Origin: Sphingomonadales bacterium 39-57-19
Lineage (GTDB): Bacteria; Pseudomonadota; Alphaproteobacteria; Sphingomonadales; Sphingomonadaceae
Direction: 5' to 3'
Length of the DNA: 64,000 bases
Assembly: GCA_002282385.1 (NCBI GenBank)
Contig: NCJG01000007.1
Location: 1-64,000, forward strand
Below the pieces are notes generated by a model, which worked only from the letters and a program-made list of their open reading frames with translations, searched no databases and was not told where the DNA came from. Positions 35,321-42,367 of this stretch are shown piece after piece (within the stretch, counting starts at the first letter, position 1; the number at the start of each line of letters is the position of its first letter). The position numbers and the translations under genes are program-made.

Positions 35321-36457
35321 ATGCCGATCACCGATATCAATGCTGCATTCGACAGCGGTAACATCATAGTGCACGCCATCGATGGCAACAGCGCCACCCT
35401 TGGCATTCGCAAGGATAAGGATTCGGAGTTTGCGCAATGGTTCCACTTCCGCGTTGCGTGCGCAGCGGGTGAAGAAATTGAACTGCGCATAACGGGCTTG
35501 GAAGGCAGCGCCTATCCCGGCGGCTGGCCAGATTATCGCGCCTGTGTTTCCGAAGACCGCGATTTTTGGGGCCGCGCCGATACGAGCTATGACAAAGCCG
35601 CAGACGGCGGCACCCTGACAATCCGCTACACGCCCGCCAGCGACATTGTCTGGTTCGCCTATTTCGCGCCCTTTAGCATGGAACGGCACCATAATCTGAT
35701 TTCTGACGCCGCAACATGCGAAGGCGTCAGCTATCGTTGCTTGGGCCACAGCCTGGAAGGGCAGCCCATTGATTGCCTGTCGATGGGGGATGGCGAAACG
35801 CAAGTCTGGCTATATGCGCGCCAGCATCCGGGCGAAACGCAGGCGGAATATTGGATGGAAGGTGCGCTGGATATGCTCACCGACCTTAGCGATCCGCACA
35901 CGCGCGTATTGCTGGAAAAATGCCGGTTGCATATCGTGCCCAACTGCAATACCGACGGCAGCTGCCGCGGACATTTGCGCACCAATTTTGCAGGCGTAAA
36001 CCTGAACCGCGAATGGGCCGAGCCAAGTTTGGAGCGCAGTCCAGAGGTTCTGGGAATCCGCAACGCCATGGATGAAACCGGCGTGCATTGGGCAATGGAT
36101 GTTCATGGGGATGAGGCCATTCCCGCTGCATTCATGGCCGGGTTTGAAGGCATTCCGTCATGGACCGATGATCAAGGCGCGCGATACAATGATTTCATCA
36201 ATCGCCTCGCCGCGCGCACACCCGATTTCCAGACCGAGCTGGGTTACACCAAAGCGGGGCCGGGCAAAGCCAACCTGACCATGTCGACAAACCAGCTCGC
36301 CGAGCGTTTTGGCCCGTCGCATCAATGCGTGTCGATGACGCTTGAAATGCCTTACAAAGACACGGTGCATGGCAATGATCCCTATCAGGGCTGGTCACCA
36401 GAGCGGTGCCGCCTGCTGGCCCGCGAGTGCCTCGCGACGCTGGCGGAGATGGTGTAG
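35321..36457 (+). CDS. M14-family zinc carboxypeptidase (cytosolic carboxypeptidase-like)
   Basis: A 378-residue protein. Residues 1-130 form a beta-rich N-terminal domain ([18 protein letters not shown], then [15 protein letters not shown]), characteristic of cytosolic carboxypeptidases. The catalytic M14 domain has zinc ligands H169 and E172 ([10 protein letters not shown]) and H262 (DVHGDE), the substrate-binding NLNREW, and a late TLEMPYKD with the probable catalytic Glu. No signal peptide is present, so it acts in the cytoplasm on peptide substrates that are unknown in bacteria. ATG 35321 is preferred, since the upstream frame overlaps the lipoprotein gene. Confidence 0.88.
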   Translation: MPITDINAAFDSGNIIVHAIDGNSATLGIRKDKDSEFAQWFHFRVACAAGEEIELRITGLEGSAYPGGWPDYRACVSEDRDFWGRADTSYDKAADGGTLTIRYTPASDIVWFAYFAPFSMERHHNLISDAATCEGVSYRCLGHSLEGQPIDCLSMGDGETQVWLYARQHPGETQAEYWMEGALDMLTDLSDPHTRVLLEKCRLHIVPNCNTDGSCRGHLRTNFAGVNLNREWAEPSLERSPEVLGIRNAMDETGVHWAMDVHGDEAIPAAFMAGFEGIPSWTDDQGARYNDFINRLAARTPDFQTELGYTKAGPGKANLTMSTNQLAERFGPSHQCVSMTLEMPYKDTVHGNDPYQGWSPERCRLLARECLATLAEMV

Positions 36458-36466
36458 GCAGCCCTT

Positions 36467-36922
36467 ATGCGCATCATCGTGGATGATCTTTCCGGCAATG
36501 AAATCCGCGCATTGCTGGAAACGCATTTTGCCGGGATGCTGGCAAGCTCGCCACCGGAAAGTTGTCATTTTCTTGATTTCGACGGGCTGAATGCGCCGGA
36601 TGTGACGTTCTGGTCGATCTGGGACGGGGATGCGCTTGCGGGGTGCGGGGCGTTGAAAGAGCTGACGACCGAACATGGCGAGGTCAAATCGATGCGGACG
36701 CATGCGGACCATTTGCGCAAAGGTGTAGGTGCCAACATGCTGACGCATATCATTTCGCAAGCGCGCCACCGGGGTTATCACCGCCTGAGCCTTGAAACAG
36801 GATCGTCGGCGGAATTCGCGCCGGCGTTGGCGCTGTATGAAGCGCACGGGTTTCAATATTGCCCACCCTTTGGCGATTATGTCGAAGACCCGTTTAGCCG
36901 TTTCATGACCTTGGCGATTTGA
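36467..36922 (+). CDS. GNAT-family N-acetyltransferase
   Basis: A 151-residue single-domain acetyltransferase. The acetyl-CoA binding motif A is HLRKGVGANMLTHII (R/Q-x-x-G-x-G/A variant), preceded by the strand GEVKSMRTHADH and followed by YHRLSLETGSSAEFAPALAL and LYEAHGF. It lies nine bases after the carboxypeptidase gene on the same strand, so the two may be co-transcribed. The substrate is not known. Confidence 0.88.
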   Translation: MRIIVDDLSGNEIRALLETHFAGMLASSPPESCHFLDFDGLNAPDVTFWSIWDGDALAGCGALKELTTEHGEVKSMRTHADHLRKGVGANMLTHIISQARHRGYHRLSLETGSSAEFAPALALYEAHGFQYCPPFGDYVEDPFSRFMTLAI

Positions 36923-36964
36923 CCAACTTGCGTTAGGGCGCGGTCAAACAAAGAAGGAACTCCC

Positions 36965-37648
36965 ATGCCAAAGCTTATCCTCATTCGCCACGGACAATCC
37001 CAATGGAACCTCGAAAACCGGTTCACCGGTTGGTGGGATGTTGATGTGACCGAAAAAGGCGCAGCCGAAGCGTGGGCCGCGGGCGAGCTGATGAAGGCCA
37101 AGGGCATTGCCCCTGATGTTGCCTTTACCAGCGTGCAGACGCGGGCGATCAAGACGTTGAACCTCGCGCTTGAGGCGATGGGCCGGCTTTGGGTTCCGGT
37201 GACCAAGAACTGGCAATTGAACGAGCGCCATTATGGCGGCCTGACCGGCCTTGATAAGGCAGAGACTGCGGCCAAGCATGGCGACGAACAGGTCAAAATC
37301 TGGCGCCGCAGTTTCGATGTTCCGCCGCCGCCATTGGAGGTGGGATCGCCTTATGACCTGTCGTCCGATCCGCGTTATGCGGGTATCAAAATCCCCGCGT
37401 CCGAAAGCCTGAAAGACACGATACTGCGCGTTCTGCCATATTGGGAGAGCGCCATTGTCCCTGAGTTAAAGGCGGGCAAAACCGTTCTCATCTCTGCACA
37501 TGGCAACAGCTTGCGCGCGCTGGTGAAGCATATTTCGGGCATTTCGGATGCAGATATCAATGGCCTTGAAATCCCGACCGGCCAGCCGATTGTCTATGAA
37601 CTCGACGACAATTTGAACGGTGCATATCACTATCTATCCGCGCGGTAA
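36965..37648 (+). CDS. gpmA: 2,3-bisphosphoglycerate-dependent phosphoglycerate mutase
   Basis: A 227-residue glycolytic enzyme that interconverts 3- and 2-phosphoglycerate. The phosphohistidine motif [10 protein letters not shown] (His9) is at the N-terminus, followed by [15 protein letters not shown]. The second catalytic His lies in [25 protein letters not shown] ribosome-binding site precedes the ATG. Length and motifs are those of GpmA. Confidence 0.97.
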   Translation: MPKLILIRHGQSQWNLENRFTGWWDVDVTEKGAAEAWAAGELMKAKGIAPDVAFTSVQTRAIKTLNLALEAMGRLWVPVTKNWQLNERHYGGLTGLDKAETAAKHGDEQVKIWRRSFDVPPPPLEVGSPYDLSSDPRYAGIKIPASESLKDTILRVLPYWESAIVPELKAGKTVLISAHGNSLRALVKHISGISDADINGLEIPTGQPIVYELDDNLNGAYHYLSAR

Positions 37649-37761
37649 CATTGTCGTGCCGCGCGCGTGCGCGGGCCTGTGATTATCCTATTGTTGCTGG
37701 ATTGCGCCTTTTGCACCACGCGGCTAAGGCCATGCCATCGAAGTTGTCAGGGGAGTGACAC

Positions 37762-38250
37762 ATGACTGACTCAGCGCCGCTTATTGGCATCATCATGGGA
37801 AGCCGTTCGGACTGGGAAACGATGCGCGAAGCGTCAGCCACGCTGACCGCGCTCGACATTCCCCATGAATGCAAAGTGGTGTCCGCGCATCGTACGCCTG
37901 AGCGTCTGTATGATTATGCAAAGAGCGCGGCCGATCGGGGTCTTCAATGCATTATCGCAGGCGCGGGTGGCGCGGCGCATCTGCCGGGTATGGCGGCATC
38001 GATGACGCGGCTTCCGGTGCTTGGCGTGCCGGTGCAGTCAAAGGCGCTGGATGGCATGGACAGCCTGTTGTCGATCGTCCAGATGCCCGCAGGCATTCCC
38101 GTCGGCACGCTCGCAATTGGCAAGGCGGGGGCTACGAACGCCGCGCTTTTGGCCGCGGCAATGCTGGCCAATAATGATGCAGCGCTCGCGTCGCGGCTGG
38201 ATGCATGGCGCGCCGCCCAGACCGCTTCGGTAGCCGAAACGCCAGAGTGA
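37762..38250 (+). CDS. purE: 5-(carboxyamino)imidazole ribonucleotide mutase
   Basis: PurE moves the carboxy group of N5-CAIR to C4 of the imidazole ring in purine synthesis. The 162-residue protein has [13 protein letters not shown] near the N-terminus, [13 protein letters not shown] and [16 protein letters not shown], all family signatures. A GGGGAG ribosome site lies upstream. It is followed by purK with 10 bases between the genes. Confidence 0.97.
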   Translation: MTDSAPLIGIIMGSRSDWETMREASATLTALDIPHECKVVSAHRTPERLYDYAKSAADRGLQCIIAGAGGAAHLPGMAASMTRLPVLGVPVQSKALDGMDSLLSIVQMPAGIPVGTLAIGKAGATNAALLAAAMLANNDAALASRLDAWRAAQTASVAETPE

Positions 38251-38260
38251 GACTAAGCCG

Positions 38261-39331
38261 ATGACTGCGTTGCCTCCTGGTTCGACCATTGGAATATTGG
38301 GTGGCGGCCAGCTTGGCCGGATGCTCGCGGTTGCGGCGGCCCAGCTTGGCTATCGTTGCCATATTTACGCGCCAGCGGGTGACAATGTGGCGTTTGACGT
38401 CGCCGCGCACAGCAGCATCGGCGCCTATGACGACCATGCCGCGTTGAAAGATTTTGCGCAGCAATGCGATGTCGTCACCTTCGAATTTGAAAATGTGCCC
38501 GTTGCGCCGCTTGAAACGATTGCCGGGCTTGCCCCCATCTATCCGCCGGCCAAGGCGTTGGAAGTTGCGCAGGATCGTGACGCCGAAAAACGCTTTGTGC
38601 GCAGCCTTGGCGGACAGACAGCCAACTTCGCCATCGCAAATATACAAGACGACGTGCAGGCGGCGGTGGATGCGGTGGGTATCCCGTGCATCCTAAAGAC
38701 GATCCGCATGGGATATGATGGCAAGGGGCAGGTTCGTGTCACGTCGCAGGATGATCTGGCCGATGCATGGGCGCAGACCGGAGCGCAGCCGCTGATCGCA
38801 GAAGCCATGGTGCAGTTCGATGCCGAATTTTCGGTGATATTGGTGCGCGGCCAAGATGGCGAGATCCGCTTTTGGGACAGCCCGCACAATGTGCATGTCG
38901 GCGGCATTTTGGCAACGTCGACGCTGCCCGCTGGTGCACTAGTGGAAAGCCAGCAACAGGCGGCGCGCGATATGGCGGCGGCGGTTGCGACCAAGCTTGA
39001 TTATGTCGGCGTATTCACCGCCGAATTTTTTGCCAGCAGCGCCGGTCCGTTGTTCAATGAAATCGCGCCCCGCGTGCACAATAGCGGCCATTGGACGATT
39101 GAAGGAGCGGCCACCAGCCAGTTTGAAAACCACATTCGCGCGATTTGTGGACTGCCACTTGGCAGCACCGAAACGGTGGCGGCCCGTGTCGAAATGCAGA
39201 ATTTGATCGGGGATGATGGCGACGCCTTTGAACAGATTTTGGCCGACCCCGCGGCGCATCTGCATCTCTATGGAAAGGCACAAGCGCGCCCGGGCCGAAA
39301 AATAGGCCACGTCACCCGCTTGTATCGCTAA
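38261..39331 (+). CDS. purK: 5-(carboxyamino)imidazole ribonucleotide synthase
   Basis: PurK makes N5-CAIR from AIR, ATP and bicarbonate. The 356-residue ATP-grasp protein begins IGILGGGQLGRMLAVAAAQLG and contains CDVVTFEFENVP, ILKTIRMGYDGKGQ and NEIAPRVHNSGHWTIEGAATS. It is the partner of purE, immediately upstream. Confidence 0.97.
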   Translation: MTALPPGSTIGILGGGQLGRMLAVAAAQLGYRCHIYAPAGDNVAFDVAAHSSIGAYDDHAALKDFAQQCDVVTFEFENVPVAPLETIAGLAPIYPPAKALEVAQDRDAEKRFVRSLGGQTANFAIANIQDDVQAAVDAVGIPCILKTIRMGYDGKGQVRVTSQDDLADAWAQTGAQPLIAEAMVQFDAEFSVILVRGQDGEIRFWDSPHNVHVGGILATSTLPAGALVESQQQAARDMAAAVATKLDYVGVFTAEFFASSAGPLFNEIAPRVHNSGHWTIEGAATSQFENHIRAICGLPLGSTETVAARVEMQNLIGDDGDAFEQILADPAAHLHLYGKAQARPGRKIGHVTRLYR

Positions 39332-39354
39332 GTTTTTCAAGGCAAAGCGGGGTT

Positions 39355-39852
39355 ATGAATCATCCCGAAATTATCCTTGTCCTCGCCCGCGCCGCCAATG
39401 GAGTGATCGGGAAAGATGGCGGCATGCCGTGGCATCTCCCCGCGGACCTGCGTCATTTTAAACAGATAACCAAAGGCCGGCCTATGATTATGGGGCGCAA
39501 GACCTTTGACAGCCTGCCCGGCCTGCTGGATGGCCGACGCCACATTGTTTTGACGCGCGATACCGCGTGGGAAGAAGACGGCGCCGAAATCGCGCATTCG
39601 GTGGCCGACGCGCTGAAGCTCGCCAACGGCCCACATGTGTGCATTATCGGCGGCGCGGAAATCTATAATCTGTTTCTGCCGCTCGCGGACCGCATTGAAC
39701 TGACGGAGATTGCTGCGCAGCCCGAAGGTGATACGTCTGTTCCGGATTTTGATGTGGCGGAGTGGGAAGAACTGTCCCGCGAATGCCATGCTGCGTTGAA
39801 CGACGCACCAGCGTTCGATTTTGTAACGCTCGTGCGGCGGGCAAAGAGCTAA
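39355..39852 (+). CDS. folA: Dihydrofolate reductase
   Basis: A 165-residue enzyme that reduces dihydrofolate to tetrahydrofolate. Conserved elements are VIGKDGGMPWHLPADLRHFK (substrate Asp and Trp loop), PMIMGRKTFDSLPG and CIIGGAEIYNLFL. It follows purK by 23 bp and may be part of the same transcript. It links purine and one-carbon metabolism. Confidence 0.96.
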   Translation: MNHPEIILVLARAANGVIGKDGGMPWHLPADLRHFKQITKGRPMIMGRKTFDSLPGLLDGRRHIVLTRDTAWEEDGAEIAHSVADALKLANGPHVCIIGGAEIYNLFLPLADRIELTEIAAQPEGDTSVPDFDVAEWEELSRECHAALNDAPAFDFVTLVRRAKS

Positions 39853-39873
39853 GCACGCGGTATATTGGGGGAA

Positions 39874-41058
39874 ATGATGCGTAAGAAATTCTTGATTCCA
39901 CTGACGCTGATTGGTGCGGCTGCGATTGGCTTTTTCGGCTTTTTACCCGGCTATGTCGAAGGTTCGATGAACGCGGTGGACGGCCAACCGCTGATCAAGG
40001 TCAGCGATGAGGCCAAGGTATTGCACAAGACATTGAACATCGTCGACCTGCATAGCGACACGCTGATGTGGAACCGCGATTTGGGCGACCGGGCGGACCG
40101 TGGCCATATGGATTTGCCGCGCTTGCAAGAGGGCAATGTCGCGCTTCAGCTTTTCTCGTCGGTCACCAAAACGCCCAAAGGCCAAAATTATGACGGCAAT
40201 GGCGCGGACACCGATAATATCACTTTGCTGACCTTCGCGCAGTTGCAGCCGGTGAAAACATGGCGCTCATTGGTGGAGCGGTCGCTGTATCACGCATCGA
40301 AGCGCGACCATGCGGTCAGCGGGTCGGATGGAAAATTGCAAGCCGTGGACAAGGCGCAGCAGCTTGATGCCTTGCTTGCCGCACGGCAAAAGGACCGGAG
40401 CACCGTTGGCGCCATGCTGACCATTGAAGGGCTCCATAATCTTGAAGGCAAGGCCGAGAATCTCGACCGTCTGTACGACGCCGGGTTCCGCATGGCGGGG
40501 TTCACGCATTTCTTTGACAATGAATTGGGCGGGTCGATGCACGGCCTGAAAAAAGGCGGACTGACGCCGTTTGGTCGCGACATATTGCGCCGGATGGAGG
40601 CGAAGGGAATGATCGTCGACATCGCGCATCTCAGCCATGCTGGCGTTGCCGAGGTTTTGGCCATGGCGAAGCGTCCCGTGGTCTCCAGCCATGGCGGCGT
40701 GCAAGCGACGTGCAAGGTGAACCGCAACCTGACCGATGACGAAGTACGCGGCGTCGCCAAAACTGGCGGCATCATTGGCATCGGCTATTGGGAGGGCGCA
40801 ATATGCTCCACCGATCCGCGGGCTGCGGCCAAGGCAATGAAGCATGTGCGCGATCTCGTTGGCATCCAACATGTTGCTTTGGGATCGGACTATGATGGCG
40901 CGACCACCGTGCGTTTCGATACGTCGCAACTCGCGCAAGTTACCCAAGCGTTGATGGACGAGGGTTTCACGCCAGACGAAATTCGCGCCGTCATGGGTGA
41001 AAACGCATTGCGCGTCATCCGTGCTGGCTTGGTACCGATGGCGAATGTTGCGCAATAA
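39874..41058 (+). CDS. Membrane dipeptidase (M19 family)
   Basis: A 394-residue zinc dipeptidase of the renal-dipeptidase family with an N-terminal membrane anchor or signal (FLIPLTLIGAAAIGFFGFLPG). The metal-binding HxD is in VDLHSDTLMWNRD, the bridging Glu in MLTIEGLHNL, and later His residues in DIAHLSHAG and VVSSHGG. The C-terminal ALGSDYDGATTVRFDTS is also typical. It would hydrolyse dipeptides in the periplasm. GGGGGAA precedes the two candidate ATG codons, 39874 and 39877. Confidence 0.92.
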   Translation: MMRKKFLIPLTLIGAAAIGFFGFLPGYVEGSMNAVDGQPLIKVSDEAKVLHKTLNIVDLHSDTLMWNRDLGDRADRGHMDLPRLQEGNVALQLFSSVTKTPKGQNYDGNGADTDNITLLTFAQLQPVKTWRSLVERSLYHASKRDHAVSGSDGKLQAVDKAQQLDALLAARQKDRSTVGAMLTIEGLHNLEGKAENLDRLYDAGFRMAGFTHFFDNELGGSMHGLKKGGLTPFGRDILRRMEAKGMIVDIAHLSHAGVAEVLAMAKRPVVSSHGGVQATCKVNRNLTDDEVRGVAKTGGIIGIGYWEGAICSTDPRAAAKAMKHVRDLVGIQHVALGSDYDGATTVRFDTSQLAQVTQALMDEGFTPDEIRAVMGENALRVIRAGLVPMANVAQ

Positions 41059-41074
41059 TGATGTTTCGGTTGAA

Positions 41075-41189
41075 CCGTAGCCCTGAGCAGCGGCCGCGAA
41101 GCGGCAGCGTCCGTCGAAGGGCGGCCATGAGCGGAAAGGCGCCCTTCGACTTTCGACAGTGCGATCGCACTGTCGGCTCAGGGCTACGG
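41075..41189. repeat. 115-bp structured palindromic repeat upstream of ribF
   Basis: The element has perfect 14-bp outer arms (CCGTAGCCCTGAGC and its complement at 41176-41189). An inner inverted pair GTCGAAGGGCG/CGCCCTTCGAC lies at 41113-41123 and 41140-41150, and a 22-bp perfect palindrome at 41154-41175. The outer arms and the CGCCCTTCGAC core also occur in the repeat inside ileS. It is a REP/MITE-like intergenic element. Confidence 0.85.
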
Positions 41190-41216
41190 TGAACTTGACA
41201 TTACGGTGACATTGAT

Positions 41217-42149
41217 ATGACCATTCCCCGCCTTTCTGCCAAAGACCGGACGCCTGACGCATTGCGCGGCGGTGTTGTTGCCTTGGGCAATTTTGATGGC
41301 TTTCATTTGGGGCATCAGGCCGTTGCTGGCGCAGCGATAAAGCAGGCTAAGGCGGCAGGTAACCCCGCGATTATCGCAACATTTGATCCGCATCCCGTGC
41401 GCTTTTTTGCGCCGGAATCGCCCTGGTTCCGCCTGACGACGCTCGATCAACGGCAGCGACTTTTTGCCGAAGCCGGTGCCGACGCAATGGTGGTGTTTGA
41501 TTTCGATGCAGAGCTTGCGGCGACCAGTGCCGAAGATTTCATCGTCACATTGCTGATGGAACGTTTGGGCATTTCGGCGGTGGTCACGGGTGAGGACTTT
41601 ACCTTTGGGCATAAGCGCGGCGGCAATATTGACGTGTTGCGCGATTTGGGCGGTGCGCATGGCCTGACGTCGACCGCCATGGGGCCAGTGGTCGATGATG
41701 GCGGCGTGATATCGTCGAGCCGCATCCGCAATGCGCTAAAGGATGGCGATTGCGCCACGGCCACCGCCTTGCTCACCCGGCCGTTCACGGTTGAGGGCAT
41801 TGTGCAGCATGGCGATAAAAACGGGCGGCTATTGGGTTTCCCGACCGCCAATATCGACATGGGCCATTATTTGCGCCCGCGGTACGGCATTTATGCGGTG
41901 AAGGGCCGCTTGCCCGATGGCCGCGTGCTCAATGGTGCCGCAAACCTTGGTATCCGCCCAACGTTCGACCCGCCCAAGGAATTGCTTGAGCCGCATTTCT
42001 TCGACTTTGCCGAAGATCTGTATGGGCAGAATATCGAAATCGAATTCCACGCCTTCATTCGCGGAGAGGCGAAGTTTGACAGTCTCGACGCACTGATGGC
42101 GCAAATGGCGCAGGATTGCGACGAAGCCCGCCGGATATTGGGGGCGTAG
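41217..42149 (+). CDS. ribF: Bifunctional riboflavin kinase/FAD synthetase
   Basis: A 310-residue enzyme that phosphorylates riboflavin to FMN and adenylates it to FAD. The N-terminal nucleotidyltransferase domain has GNFDGFHLGHQAV and GEDFTFGHKRGGN. The C-terminal riboflavin kinase domain has HGDKNGRLLGFPTANID (Mg/ATP loop) and GAANLGIRPTF. It precedes ileS-lspA in the same orientation, a common order in proteobacteria, but is separated from ileS by a repeat-containing 218-bp gap. Confidence 0.96.
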   Translation: MTIPRLSAKDRTPDALRGGVVALGNFDGFHLGHQAVAGAAIKQAKAAGNPAIIATFDPHPVRFFAPESPWFRLTTLDQRQRLFAEAGADAMVVFDFDAELAATSAEDFIVTLLMERLGISAVVTGEDFTFGHKRGGNIDVLRDLGGAHGLTSTAMGPVVDDGGVISSSRIRNALKDGDCATATALLTRPFTVEGIVQHGDKNGRLLGFPTANIDMGHYLRPRYGIYAVKGRLPDGRVLNGAANLGIRPTFDPPKELLEPHFFDFAEDLYGQNIEIEFHAFIRGEAKFDSLDALMAQMAQDCDEARRILGA

Positions 42150-42183
42150 TGGGCGGAGCGATAAACCATCGCTTCCTCGGCTT

Positions 42184-42262
42184 CGTCACCCTGAACTTGT
42201 TTCAGGGTCTTAATTCCGGACCGTTTGAAAAAGTAAGATGCTGAAACAAGTTCAGCATGACG
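42184..42262. repeat. Paired inverted repeats between ribF and ileS
   Basis: ACCCTGAACTTGTTTCAGGG at 42187-42206 and TGCTGAAACAAGTTCAGCA at 42239-42257 are each imperfect hairpins. Their 15-nt cores (CTGAACTTGTTTCAG and CTGAAACAAGTTCAG) are exact reverse complements of each other. The whole can fold as one large cruciform. This type of element is frequent in sphingomonad intergenic DNA and carries no coding sequence. Confidence 0.85.
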
Positions 42263-42367
42263 GTGTAAGATACATCTTTCCAAACCATCGCCACATGAAG
42301 CGGTGCGTGTAACAGCGCGGATACAGGCTTTATTTGCAGCGCCATATCCTTTAGGCACCCGCACAAC

